Assembly: GCA_029961685.1 (NCBI GenBank)
Contig: JARWKL010000005.1
Location: forward strand, 744,001-808,000
Source: Aristolochia californica
Lineage: Eukaryota > Streptophyta > Magnoliopsida > Piperales > Aristolochiaceae
Direction: 5' to 3'
Length of the DNA stretch: 64,000 nt
Shown here: positions 34,962 to 48,245 of the stretch, one piece after another
How the letters are laid out: every line of letters begins with the position of its first letter
How positions within the stretch are numbered: the stretch's first letter is position 1
Notes under the pieces: generated by a model
The model's database searches: none
Seen by the model: the letters and a program-made list of their open reading frames with translations, nothing else
What the model was told of the DNA's origin: nothing
Made by a program: the position numbers and the translations under genes

Positions 34962-36935
34962 TCAATGATCTGAATGTGGGCTCACACAAGCAAAGGCTTC
35001 AGCTTTGAGTAGACAATTGAAGAGTTGGCCTGAAGCTGAGAAAAATGGGCTGTGGTCACTATCCACTGTGAACACTTGATTGGGCGTCCATCTCTTTATC
35101 ATGTCTTCTTGTTGGGCCGGCTTCACTACATGGTCCTCGGTCGTCTTTATGTACACGCGTGGGACCCTCTCGATCTCATCTCCACCGTCGAATGCCGCAG
35201 TACTCAGCGCTAATAGTGGGCCGGGCCGCAGCAACATGGAAGCTAGGATTGTGTCCTGATCCAAGCCCAAAACAATTTAGGCCGAAATAGACGACTTTGA
35301 GAAAAAGAAAAAAATGGTACAATAAATTACCTCGTCCGAGCTTTGACAATAGAGAATTTTGCGCTGAAATTCTTTCCTAATCATTGCACTTGTCGGAGGA
35401 GCACTGGGCCCTAATCCAAACCCTAACTCATACACGTCACCAAATTGGGACAAATCCGGTATTCCCTAAAAAAAATTAAAAATTAGTAATAATAATTTAA
35501 TCTCAGCTTGGAAAATTCATATATGCTAAAGCTTGAATAAAAGAAAATAAATAAATAAAAACAAAAAAAATATAATTTTTGTTTATATGGAGAATGTTAA
35601 TTTTTAATTTTAATTAAAATTTTAATTTTCCTTCAAGAGAAAAATAAGAGACTTACATCCTTGATATCTTGATCGGATTTAATCCCCGATTTTAACATGC
35701 TTGCTGCAATATAAATGGCAAGATGAATCTTTTTCGAGAACTTGTGGCTTACGTGCGTTATGCTAAGACCCCCGGCGCTATGCCCGACTAGGATCACCTG
35801 AAAATTATCGTATTTTTAGAGGTTAGTAAAGGAAAATATTTGATTTTGGAATTATTAGTAACTATAAATGACTTATAAAAATGAGAGAGAAAACTATAAA
35901 CAATTCAAAGAAGTTTGAATTTAGAATGTGTTTGGGTTAATAAAAAATATATAAAAATAAAAATAAAAATACATGTTTAATAAAAGTTTTATGATGTTTG
36001 TAGTGATTAGGGCACAAATGAAAGAAAAATAATTTAATTTAATACAAAAAATTAAAAATATTTTTTATCTTTTTTTATTTCCGACTGGAAATAGAGGAAT
36101 AAGTTGGTAACTAATTAATATGATTAGGACAAAGCTATTTTGATAAAAATATTGTCAATATATACAAATATAAGAGAAGATTTGAAATTTTATTTTTAAA
36201 ATTTTAGAAAACATTTTTTTTAATTTTAATTTTTAAGGAAAAAATTACTTGGTAGTATTTTGATTTTTGGTTTCATTTTATTAATTGTAGTAGAAAAAAA
36301 ATTATTTTACAACAAAATGCTAAGATAATATTTTTATTAAAAATATAAAAAAATTATATCAATCTCATTAAAAAGGCAAAAAGTAATTAAAAATGGAAAA
36401 AAAATACATAAACACTTTAAATTTTACTTAAAAAGAGAAAATGAAAAGGCTGCAACCGGCAACTCATCACCCTCCGGGAAGAAGAAGCAGAATTTGATCA
36501 GCAGAAAAGAAGACACAGAGAGATAATTTTTGGATTTGCAGCAAAACCCAGAAAGAAAACTCAGTATCTTAACAAGACGACGGCTCGGATTTCGGTCTTC
36601 TTCTTCGCGACCAGCAGAACAGGGCAAGAAACAAGAAAAACAAAAAAACTTACCTGCTCCTCATCCGGCAAGGCCGCCATGAAATCCACCAGCGGCTTGT
36701 TGTAATCTTCGAAGGAAACAATGGCGTCCGCCTGAGCCGGATGAATCCCCGCCCCGGCGAGGTCGATGCACGTCACCCTGTGACCGGAAGTCTCCAACAG
36801 ACTCCTGATCCTGTACCAACACCAGGCTCCATGGCTGATCCCATGCACCAGAACAAAGTGCTGCTTCTTCTTCTGCTTCAGCTCCTGCTCCTGCTGCCCT
36901 TGCTCGACTGAACTGGTCTTCCCCTCTTCACCCAT
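34962..36935 (-). CDS. MES17: Methylesterase of the MES17 type (alpha/beta hydrolase)
   Basis: Four exons, 36654-36935, 35657-35797, 35331-35465 and 34962-35255, all joined in phase 0, give 283 residues. The N-terminus is a Gln/Lys-rich extension, then HFVLVHGISHGAWCWY (oxyanion-hole region). Exon 2 begins VILVGHSAGGLS with the nucleophilic Ser; exon 3 carries GIPDLSQFGDVYELGFGLGP; exon 4 has the catalytic Asp in TTEDHVVKP and the His in DSDHSPFFS. The order matches plant MES esterases. The PDLSxxGDVYELGFGLGP block fits MES17, known to hydrolyse methyl-indole-3-acetate to auxin. All three catalytic residues are present, so activity is expected. No signal peptide is seen, so it is likely cytosolic. 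Substrate choice is inferred from similarity remembered, not tested. Confidence 0.9.
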
Positions 36936-39900
36936 TTCCGGTCACTCTTCTGGGTTTCTGGGTATCAGTCTTCCTCCCTCCGGAGCTTCACTCTTGCTCT
37001 CTAATGGAAGTTTTTTCGACGAAAGATCATCAGAGTCCAGCTGTTTAAAAGGAAGCAAAAAGCTTCGAAAATGGAGATATTGTCGAGTGAGAGGAGAAAT
37101 ATAATATAAACCGAGAACAGCACACGTGTTTGCTTAAATTAATGAAAATTTTGATCAAGTTAAGCTTGGAACAAATTATTTTTGCCGGCCTTTTGATCTT
37201 GGTTTTGATGTCGACCTGCAAACAAATAAAAACACAAAAATTAAATTAAATTAATCATGGGATTGCAGGCCAGCCAAATCCCACCCAGGGTTTCTTAATC
37301 CCCATTCTCACCATGAGATATCAATTGATGTGGTCTAATCCCCTGTTGCTAAATGTTGTTTGTTTATGTACTTTCAATTAGCTTTATCTCTTACTAAGAC
37401 GTGTTTTTACGCACTAAGATAGCGATTAGAATCGTCCATTCATGTGGGTCTTCTTTAAATCGATGATTTGGCATAGTACTTAACGTTGGACAACGGAGTT
37501 ATCGATTAATTCACGTATTTTTTAACGATTTATTATCAGTAAAACACAAAATAGCTGATTTCATTTCTTGTATTATTTATATTTTGATGGGTGGAGTGTG
37601 TCCCATTTTGAGAGATTAAAGTCATGGAATCATTGACTTGCTCAAGGAGTGGGTATGGAGTGTTATTCATTAGAAGCTGGTAACTAGGTTTTTTTTTTTT
37701 TAATATGGTTAATATTCTCATCTTCTTCATTATAATTCTAATATTTAAGAAACTTTTTTTTCAATGTAAAAAAATAATTTTTTTATAATTTAAATATTTT
37801 TGAAAAATTACTCGGTAGGGTTTACTAAAAGAAAAAATGAAATCGTAAATCATTATATAAGAATTTAATGGTTAAATTACAAACAAAAATAGGTGCAATA
37901 AACTAGTGTACTTAAATACATATGTTAGATTTTTATTTTTTTGTTAAGTATAATATATTATAATATATAATGCCTTCTAATCATAAAAAAAAAAAAAAGA
38001 ATTGAAGATGATGTCTTATTTTTTCTTTTGTTTATTCTCTTGGAAGTCTATATTTAGGTTATAAAATATGTTATCTTTGGTCACATCTCAAAGGTGGAAC
38101 AAGAATAGGTATAGTAAGTGACAAAAAACAAAAGCCACCTTTGTCTTTTACAATTTTTCGCATTTGTAATGGTGCTTCCTGCACTGATCACCCTCTACAT
38201 AGCATGCTTTTTAATGGAGCTTTTTCATATTCGAAAATAAATACCCAAGATTAAAATTGCTCATTTTGATTTTTTAATTTTTGATTATTTTTTTAAAATT
38301 TTTTTGATTGCCATAAAAAGGGAAAAATAAAAATAATACAAAAAATAAATCTTCAACTAAATTTAAAAACCTTTAAAAAATTTTAATATCCATATGCTAA
38401 AATAAGAAAAATGCTTATAAAAATGCACTAAAGGTTCCATGATTCCAACTCATAGAAGCAACACTATACTATCTTCCAAGAGACTAAAGATATAAGAAAA
38501 ATAAATATAGATATAAAACTTTGCCAAACAAGACAAAGAGTAATTTGGTTGTTTATCAAAATTAGGGTACCAAACTTAATGTAATGTGTGTTTTTATCGA
38601 AACATAAGGTTACATCATATCCATTATTTGGCTATAATATTCGATCTAGCTTTCGGGTGTAATAAAATATTTTTAAAAATATAAGCTTATTAAATATTAT
38701 ATGCTAGTCATAGTGAAAATACTTGTCACTAGTAATTAATTTTTCTCTCTCTTGTGGAAGAAGAAGAAAAAAAAAATTCTTTGGTAGTGGAGATACCATT
38801 TAGAAGGTGGACAATATTGTGAAACATGCTTAGATAAAGAAATCCTACATATTGTGGATTTGTATATTGTGATTTTGACTAGAAGCACTTATATTAATAA
38901 TGTGCAACTGGCTTGGGAAGTAATGGATGGAAGCCAGCAAGCACCACAAGTCAAATGCTCTTTGCTACAAGAAAAGGACACACATTATATGTACCAAACA
39001 CATTAAAAGAAACACCACCAAGGGACACCAATGTTTCATATTATGGTTTTCAATATTGGGTTTGTCACATATATCTTTATAAATGTTACAAGATGTGACA
39101 AAAATGTTTTGCATTGGTTGTTAATATTTCTTCTGCAATTCTCCCCCTACTTTCAGCTCCTGATGATTAGGGTTATCTACGTATCGGATGTACTGTATCA
39201 GACTTGTAACACGAATGTATTTTTAACTTTCATTGAGTTTTTGTTTTTAATCGAATTCATATCAACCCTATATCAGTTTACTCAATATATTTTTCCTCAA
39301 CAGACATTTTATAATTGGATTTAAGAGTATAAAAATAGGACTTGATATGTGAAAAAGTGGCCGTATCAATAGTTTGTGTCATATATCATCAATTACGCTT
39401 CAAATTATGAAGGGGTCGATATGATACCATATAAACATAATTTTATTTTTATTTTTAATTATTTTGGCATTAGATAGGCCAATGCACTCATATTTAAGGA
39501 GATTATTTTTTTTCTTGGTGAAGATGTCTCACAGGTCAGCAAAATTGAACTGCAACCTCAAGTTGGGAAGCCTCCCCTACAGAGAACATTGGAAAAAGTC
39601 GTAAAGGCTTAAAGTCTTATGGTACAAACATTACAATAATTTCCCCTAGTTGAAGTCATGCCACCTCTCAAAGAAAATAGAGGATTGCTTTCATATTTTG
39701 GTATTAAGTTAATTTTTCATCCAACACCCAGATGAAAGAATTGAAAGAGACCCAAAAGAGATTAGAGGATGATGAAAGAGATCTTTTGATTTGGTCATTT
39801 GTCTACACAAGAATAGACTAGAAAGAATTTTTAAACTCTGATAATTGTCCCAAAGTTTGGTTAACAAATGCAAGGTTTTAAGAGACAATGGAATCATTTG

Positions 39901-42900
39901 AGAAATGATAAGAAACAAAAGGCAAGCTTGAAGGAAGTATGACTTCAAGGTGGGGGGTGATTGGAAGGCAACATGGCACTAAAAGCCAAGGAGATGCTGT
40001 CCATCACTCAAAGTGCTGCTTTTGTTTTAAATTATTTTTTCTGTTCTTGCTTTTTACAAAAGCCTGATAGCCCTTTTTGAAGGCACTGAGAAAGGCTCTT
40101 GGAAGTATGTTTGCTCTTTTTCACACTAGGAAGAGAAGGGTAGGACCACCAATAATAAAGGGGTAGGGGGGAATGGTGGGTAGGGTCTATCTTTTTTTAC
40201 AAGCAAAAGTGGAGATTGGATAGAGAGCAAAAAGTTGTGTTTGCTAGGTAAGTGCTTGCAAGGCAAACCCTTTTGTTAGTTTCCATGCCTTTAATCTTTT
40301 TGTTATACTCACATGTTTTAGAGATTATTTGGTTATAATAATCATGCAACTATCATAACTCATTGAGTTAACTCAGATTTGAAAGACAATAGGTTGGTGC
40401 TCAATGACTCACACTCTGTACTTACACCGAGTCTTCGGGGGCTTTTCGACTTCAAAGAGTCAATTAACTTGGCTGACCCAAATCGGACTTTATAAAAGCA
40501 AAATTGGGTATCTTGGATTTATAATTAGAGACAAATTATACGGTGCATCGATGGTTTGAACTCAAGTTCAATCAATGGATGACTCTACTTTTGCAGTCTG
40601 AGAAGGTACAATTTTTTAAAAATATATTCTAATAAATATTATAATTACTTTCACCACCTTAAAATATTATAAATTATTACTAATCCTTTCATTTTGAAGC
40701 TTTATTACACTTTGAATTATTCTCTTTTTTTTAATTAAAAAAGGGATGTGGATATTCTTCATAAATAGTAATGTTTAAAAGGTCCACCACAAGGGAACTA
40801 GGTGAGGAGACCCTCCATCCTCCTTTTCTCAAATGGAAACAAGAAGGATGCTTGTAGGGGAAGGGAGCCCTGCACCCCTTTCCAATTATTTTTTTTACTT
40901 TTAATTAGTTTTAAGTTTTTTTTAAATATGTAATTATTTTTCTGAAAGTCATATTAAAAATATCCTTCTAAATCATCCATGTTCCCACTCACATCTCCAC
41001 TAAAAAAATTAAATGGTAAATTTTATATAATTTTGGATAAAAATCAATTAAAAGTGTTATTTAGATTAATAAAAAAGAGATATCTCTAATTATTTGGAAT
41101 TACCATAAATAGCTTTATTTATTTTTAATCGTTTTAGTTGGTAATCTATGCTTAGTATTAATTACTACAGGAAAAATGTAGAAAAGAAAGAAGAAAGAAA
41201 AGAAGAAAATGAAGCATTATTCTCTTAATTTTATCAATTTGTTAGATATTTTTGAAGCAAAAATTAAATTACCAAAGGTTTTAATTGCTCCGAAATTTAT
41301 TTTTAATCATTAATTTAAGCTTATATAACTTCATTTTTTTTAAAATTAAAATTCAAACTTTGGAGAATCTAATTGGAGATGAAAGTAAAGAGCACTTAGT
41401 GCTAAATGCTGTAGTTAGCTGTAGGATTTGCAATTTTACTTGATTGGTTATTCTGTCTTTGTATCCATCAACTAAGATTCAAGCAACATTACTATTCATG
41501 ATGAACAAAATTGCTTCTAACATCGGAGGCAAGCCCAATAAAAAAGTCACTTAGGTCCAAAAATGCATACCATAGAAAAAGTGGGATGGATTTAAGGTTA
41601 CAAACCCAAAGCCAAGGGTGAGGGTATGGGTAACATTCTATGTGTCTTGTCTTATGTATTCTGAATTTTGAAATTGTTGATATATCAGTATATCAGATGC
41701 TCGATATGTACTAAAAAACACTAAAATCTTATACTGTTATACGTCATCTTTGTATCGAACGATATATTCCCCTTTACGAGCCAATATTGGGTTTATCAGG
41801 TAAGGTAGAATCTTATATGTCTCGCCCGTATGCTCACCTCTGTGTGTACTTAGTGATACATCTCATATATTATTCGATATGTTGCAAATTTTAGAGGTAT
41901 TGAAGTGATATTCAATACATTGTGATTTACATATTTATTATTTTAATAAATTTTGGACCTAATACAAGTAGTTAAGAGTATATATTTTAATGTACAAGCA
42001 TATTATCTTACTTTAAATGATAGTATAAGAGGTAAAAAAAGAAATAACAAACATTTCATAAACAAGGTGGTGGAGGGTAAATTCATGAAGACATTCTATA
42101 TTTTTATTGCTCAATTTGAACTTTGACCCCAAAATGGAGGGTCAAACATGTGCCTCCACAATCAGCTAGCTTTATATATATATATATATATCTAGTGAAG
42201 TGGGACATATTCAATGTGAACTCAATTACTTTAAGTCTATGAAGGTGGTGATTCTTTTAACTACATTTTGATTTTAGAAACATAAAAAAATGTCTGCATT
42301 GAAGCAATGTTGATAAAAAAAATTAATTAACTGCTTTAGGTCAATTGACATAATGATTTTTGTTTTGTTTTGATTTGTTTCGTTCGTTATGTGGCATTTT
42401 AAAGCAGAGAAATTTTATTTGGTAAGCTTTTTCTTATGACAATGTTGTCGACAATTGAAATTGTTTAAAATATCATACGGGTCTAAGTAGTTTTCTTAAA
42501 GAGGATTCTTTAAAAACGAAAAAAAGATAACTAAAAAATAAAATTTTAAAATAACTTGGTTTATTTATTTTCTTGAGAACTTATTTTAGAAATCAAGGCT
42601 AAGTTTTCTCATTAAGAAACCTTTTCGATCGGTTTTTTAAAAAATGTTTTTCAAAATGTTTACCGAGTTTATGCTAAATTCATTTAAACATAATTTGAAT
42701 TTTTTTAATTCCCAGACTATTTGATGAAGTTAAGCAATTAAAATGTTTGATTCAATGAATATGTTACATAGATTAATTATTTAAATATATATCATAAGAT
42801 TATTCTTCTAAGTTCTTATAGGATTATTCTTTTTTGTTTAATTAAGTTCTAGTATTATTTAATTGCAACCCGACCCGACCCGACCCGAACCGAACCGAGC

Positions 42901-44160
42901 CGATCCGGCCACTCTAATTATTTACTTTCTGCAAGCAGACACTAATGTCGTATTTGCAAAAGGAAAGGGTATTATAGGAAATAAAATATCCTCCGCATCT
43001 GACCATATCTTCTTATTTTAAATTTTTTTGACTTTTGTTTTTTTGAGTGTGCTTCCCGCCTGCAGCGCAAGTCGCGACAACAAGAAAGGCGGGCCCACAC
43101 TTCAGGCGCAGACTTCGAGAACTAAATTTGTATCACAATCGTGCCCCTATTACCTATTTGTATTGACGTCGATGCTACAAATATGCGTAATATATGTTTT
43201 TCCCTTTTCACCCCTACTTCCATCTTCTCTAAAGTTATTTAAAATATTATAATATATTAAACCCATGGTTATAATAGTAATTAAACCTTTTTTAACAATT
43301 TAAAATAAAATTATTATTTTAATAATTCAAGTCCCTTAGAGCTTGAAGATTATTTTTTATTTTTTAATTATTTTAATTTTTATTAGCAATTTTTTTATGT
43401 TTCTGACTATTTACTCATTCATGCATAGATTTTTAAATAAAAATAAGTAATTTATTTTTTATTTTGAGAATATAAATTACTCTTTTTAAAATTATGAATA
43501 AATATCGTAACATATAAGCAAATTAAATTATGGATTTGGAGTTGATAAATTTTTTGTTGCTATTTAATGGAAACAATTTTCTCCTAATATAAAGGTTTAT
43601 GAGGAAAATACCCGGTGTCACATTTCTCAACCTATAATACATGAATAAAATGAAAAAAAAATATTATTCAACATTTAGCTAATTTCCTTTATAAAAATTA
43701 TTTTTATTTAGTATTAATTAAAAAGTGACATGTGTTTATTAAAGATGATTATAATAGGATATATAATTGCAAAGCATGAACTTAGACTAATTAGAGTGTC
43801 GATACATTTACATTTTTATCTATTAAAAAAATATTTAAAATTTATAATTTTTTTAATAAATAAAATGATCAATAGTTTTTTATTCTATCTCTCGATTCTT
43901 GAGACAAAGGAGAACTAATTTGCTTTAATGGAGTCTTAAACTATTAACTCACTAATAAATTATCATAAAAAAATAATATTTCCTTTGTTTATAAAATTAA
44001 AAAATATATTTTCATAATAAATAAAATATTATTTATTAATTTTATTAATATTATCCTCTCTCATTATTAATAAATAAATGGAAATATGAAATTTCTCTAT
44101 TTCACCATTTTTGCACCACAAATAACCATTTATGGGCATACAAGTCATTTAAAGCTTTCC
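36936..44160. other. Long AT-rich spacer without a recognisable gene
   Basis: The first few hundred bases should hold the MES promoter. The rest is AT-rich with homopolymers and only short open frames. Items seen: a polypurine AAGGTGGGGGGTGA near 39947 that could be a retroelement polypurine tract, a G/C-run patch at 40790-40880, a (TA)n tract at 42172-42191, and a CCGAC pentamer run at 42863-42910. Palindrome-prone CGATATG/TATCG motifs recur at about 39150-39440 and 41650-41960. I recognise no protein-coding or RNA gene here. Confidence 0.6.
42863..42910. repeat. CCGAC/CCGAA pentamer tandem run
   Basis: TTGCAA is followed by about eight units of ACCCG or ACCGA type in an otherwise AT-rich spacer. 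The preceding TTGCAA resembles the ends of hAT-like MITEs with subterminal CCGAACC motifs, so it may be the remnant of one end. Confidence 0.7.
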
Positions 44161-46064
44161 TCGTTCCTTCACTGTCCAAAGTCCAAATCTTCCTTCTTTT
44201 TTTTTCCAGTCTGATTGTTCTCACTGCAGAGCATGCTCAGGGAGCGAGGCATTATCGTCACTTGGGCCGTCTGGGGACTGCTCTTTCTCCTTGAAAGCTC
44301 CCTCCACAGGTACCTTCCTTCGCCATCTTGCTTTTGATACTTGCCCCATCCATAATTTAATGCCTTTGACTCTCCGCATTTCCATGGATTTCATCTGAAA
44401 CTCGTTTCCAGAGTAACTTCCTTTCACAGGCTCAGTCTCGTCGGGTTTCTTTCTGGGTATCTTCTCATCTGCTGTCCGGTGGTCTTCGTCTGATTTTTTT
44501 TAGAAATGAGCGAGGATTAGTGCTGATTTCAGACAAGGTCGTGATGATATGAATGGTTTTTTATTTTTAAATGTTTAATTTCTTCCTGGGTTTTGCTTTT
44601 CTTACTTTCTTTTGGTGTGTTTTGGACTGTTGGTGTCTGTTCATGGAGGTTCCGGGTGAATTATGAAGGTGTCGTGTGGATTTCTGAAATGTCTGTTTCA
44701 TGGGTGTGTCTTGCTTATAAAGTAGAAGTTTGCTTTGAACTGTCATTTTGATCTTTGTTGTCCTTCGTTTTTCTTTGAGAGATTTTTTTATTTGCTAAAA
44801 ACAAGGCACAACATAAAGCTGGTCTTTCGAAATGATTGCTTGTATGAGGTTGCTTTCATTGTGTTTGGTAGGTTTCTATTGGTTGATAGTGTCCAAGAAT
44901 GGTGGATACCCATTGTTTGATAGCTGCTGAAGCTTTTTGTGGCTAACCGTGGTTGTTATTCTAATCTAGATCCTACTTATTTTGCTGTTTCTGCATTATC
45001 TTGATTTGATTATCTTTTGGCTGACTATGGATGTTAGTGTACTCTGGATCCTACTTCTTTTGCTGTTTCGGTGTCTTGATTCATTCTTTTGTGGCCGACT
45101 CTGGTTGATATTTTACTCTGAATCCTACTTCTTTTTCTGTTCCGGTATCGTGATTTCATTTTGTTGTTTGAAATTCAGCTTCTTGATTTTATAGTGTAAA
45201 TTTCCTTTATTTTTCTCCTACACCTTTCTGACTGTGAGGCCAATGAGGCTGACTTTCGTGAAATGCTTATGCTTCCTGATTTTAATTGCATATCAGCTTC
45301 GTACTAATGTCTTAATGTCTTTGATGTTGTGAAATACTGAATTTTAGTTTTGCGGATAAAATATCTCACATTCTGATATTTTAAATAATGAGCTAGGTTG
45401 CATAGTATTGATCTTTTGTAGTTAGATCAGTTCCAGAGAAGATTCTTACTCTTCTTGGTAATTCAGAAATGTGTTATCCTATGAAGAAGACCAACTCTAT
45501 GACAAGAAAGTTATGCAAAAGAATTGAATGTTGTGAACTTCCAGTAGATTATTTTGAGAAGTTTTATTGCAGAATGAGCATTTTCAGAATCAGTGTATAC
45601 AATACCCTCCTTGAGAAGCGAAACATTTGAGACAAGTAGTTGAAGTTCAGGTGAGAAAAGTTTGAGCTCTGTCAGAGTAATGAAGAAAGAATGATGGTTG
45701 CATTCATGATGGAAGAACAAGTATGCCTGTAGCTTAAACCAAAGTCTTTTCTACAGACACCCGGATCAATATTTTTTGGTGGTTGTTTGATATTTTTACA
45801 GGATATTCCAATATTGGAGTTTATTTGTAGAAAACTTGGTCTCTGTTGGGAAATTTATTTCTTTCATTTGATTGTGGCTCACCAAAGTAGTCACTGTTAT
45901 TGGGATTTCATCATTGTTTTCTATTTGCCTTCAGAGTGTATTCCAACTTTGTAGTGATAAGTTGTGTTTCTTCTAGTTATATGTTGATTATGTTGTTTTG
46001 TGGTTTCAGGAGTGGAACCGCCTTTCTCATCTTCTGGTAGTTTCCAGGTGACGTAGGCTAGACA
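44160..46064 (+). other. 5' UTR and leader intron of the NETWORKED 4-type gene
   Basis: The GC-richer interval 44160-44520 is the likely first exon. Possible donors are near 44310 (CTCCACAG before GTACCTT) and further right. The acceptor TTTCAG at 46007-46009 leaves a leader exon of about 55 bases before the ATG. The intron holds three loose copies of a GGATCCTACTT(A/C)TTTTGCTG-like motif (44968-45130), a weak local repeat. Confidence 0.45.
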
Positions 46065-48245
46065 ATGAAGAGGACAATTTCAAAGCGATCTCATTCTTGG
46101 TGGTGGGATGGTCATATCAGTCCCAAAAACTCAAAATGGCTTGCTGAAAATCTAGAAGGTAGGATGTTAACTGGAGAATAGAGATCCAGGTTCCATTAAT
46201 CATACTCTTGTCTTTAATGCACACCTAGTTGCTAAAATTATTGGATGTTTCTGAAAAGTTACATGTATAGTAGAGGGTAGAGATGCTCCATATTTGGATT
46301 CTCTCTTAAGCTTCACTGAAAAATACCACTGGAAGTTGACTGTCATCAGATGATGTTAGCCTGAAGATGAATGATTTAGGTCACATGTTAAATTCACTTC
46401 TGTTAAATAAATATTTGGATTGGTTTTGCTCTCACGAAAGATGATGGAAGCCATTTTTTTTTTTAAAGAAATCACAAGTAAATTTATGATGTTCTATTGA
46501 GTAATTCTGCTGAGACTTCTTTTTGATTTGCTAGACTTTTGACAATGTGTTTCGAGTACCCTTATATCTGAGATTTGTCTTTGATTCCAGAGATGGACCA
46601 GGCTGTAAAACGGATGTTGAAGTTGATTGAGGAGGATGCAGACTCCTTTTCAAAGAAGGCTAAGATGTATTATCAGAAACGGCCAGAGCTTGTTGCCCAT
46701 GTTGAGGATTTCTACCGAAGGTATCGTGCACTTGCAGAGCGCTATGATCACGTTACTGGAGAATTGCGTAAAAATGTCCCCAGTGCACTTCAATCACAGG
46801 GCTCTGGCAGTGGCTCTGACTTTGGTTTGGAGTCGCCATCCCCATCTCCTTTCCCTGGCAATAGACCTTCACATTCCAGGCAGGCCCACCGAGCTGCCGG
46901 GTTTGACGTTTTCCTTGGCTCTGCCCATTCACGAAAAGGAAGTGATGGTTCATCTTCATCATCTGACTCTGAATCTGATTCCAGTGAACCGACTTTGAAG
47001 GAACAGTTTTCAAGTGCAGGTGAGAATGGGAACCACGTTGAGCTCCAGGAAAGGATAAGCATACTGGAAAATGAGCTTTTTAATACTAAGGAGAAGCTCC
47101 AAGCATGTGAAGAGGGGAAGAAAGTTGTGGAAAATGGAAATTACGAGGCTGCTAACTTGAAAATCTCCAAACTGGAGGATGCCCTTATTAAGGCAAATGA
47201 AAGGACACGGGTCTTGGAAGAAGAGATTGCAAGTTTGAAGCTTGAGCTTGACCAGAATCAATCTCTTGGATTAACCAATGTCTTGAACTTCAAAACTGAA
47301 TCGTTCAGCGAAGAGGACAAGAAGTTCATGGACGCAGATCTAGAATTTGAAAGAAGTCGAGCAAGAGAATTGGAAGGACAAATAGCAGCATTGAAAACGG
47401 AGGTTTCAAATCGTGAGCAAACAATTGAAGAGCTCAAAGTGGAGCTATCAATTGCAAATGCTAGGTTTTTGCAAGAGAAGGTACAAATGGAATCGAAGTT
47501 TTTGGGTTTATCAGAATCTCGAGCGGCAGAGCTCTTATTTGAGAAGAAGCGAGTATCAAGTCTTCTAGAAGATATTGTCAAATTGAACACTGTGATTTCT
47601 GAACATGAAAGCTCAATTGTTGACTTAAAAACTAAAATTTCTGAAGCTTCTGAAAGATATTCAAAGGAGAAACATCAACTTGAAGGTGAAATTTCTACAT
47701 GGAAGGAATTGCACTCAGCTCTTAAAAGCAGGCTTCTGTTGTTAGAGGCTGAAGTAAGCCAATTGAAAGCTGCAAATTTCAATATGGAAAGTGAGATTGA
47801 GAGACTAACCTCTGAATGTGCTCAGAAAGACAAACAGGTGGAAGTCTTAAACAAGGAGTACGATGCCCATAAACTTAGATATGATACACTTGTAACAGAG
47901 AAGAACGAGTTATTTGCAAAGATGCAATCGCTTGAGGCTGTTGTAAGCTCACGTGATGATCAGATCAGGCAGATGGATGAACACTTGCACCAGTTGCACA
48001 TGGAACATATGCAGCTGATTAAAGGGTGTGAAGATGCAAAGAAGGCAGCAGCTGAGTTAAGTGGAAGAGTGAAAGAACTGGAGGAAGAGGTGGACAGCCA
48101 GAGAGTAGTAATTGCTGATAATGCTGAGCTGAAAAGGGAAGCTATTCGGCAGTTGTGTATCTCACTAGAGCATTATCGGGATGGTTATGAGAAGCTGAAA
48201 CAGGCATTGCATGGGCACAGGCTGCCAACTGTATTAGCCTCCTGA
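46065..48245 (+). CDS. NET4: NETWORKED 4-type actin-binding coiled-coil protein (NET4A/NET4B)
   Basis: Two exons, 46065-46158 and 46591-48245, join through a split Glu codon to give 582 residues. Exon 1 encodes MKRTISKRSHSWWWDGHISP and WLAENLE. With exon 2 this completes the NAB (KIP1-like) domain, about residues 10-95, with the hallmark WWW-x-H and the YYQKRPELVAHVEDFYRRYR segment that binds F-actin. A Ser/Pro-rich linker follows, then long heptad coiled coils from about 185 to 550. Near the end, KREAIRQLCISLEHYRDGYE is the IRQ motif found in NET3 and NET4 members. Known NET4 proteins sit at the vacuolar membrane with RABG3 GTPases and link it to actin. Length fits NET4A/B. Which of the two it is cannot be decided. 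Confidence 0.92.

Noticed and set aside
38913..39324. Overlapping plus-strand frames in the 37-44 kb spacer
   Set aside because: Hydrophobic AT-rich translation, no splice-consistent partners and no domain.
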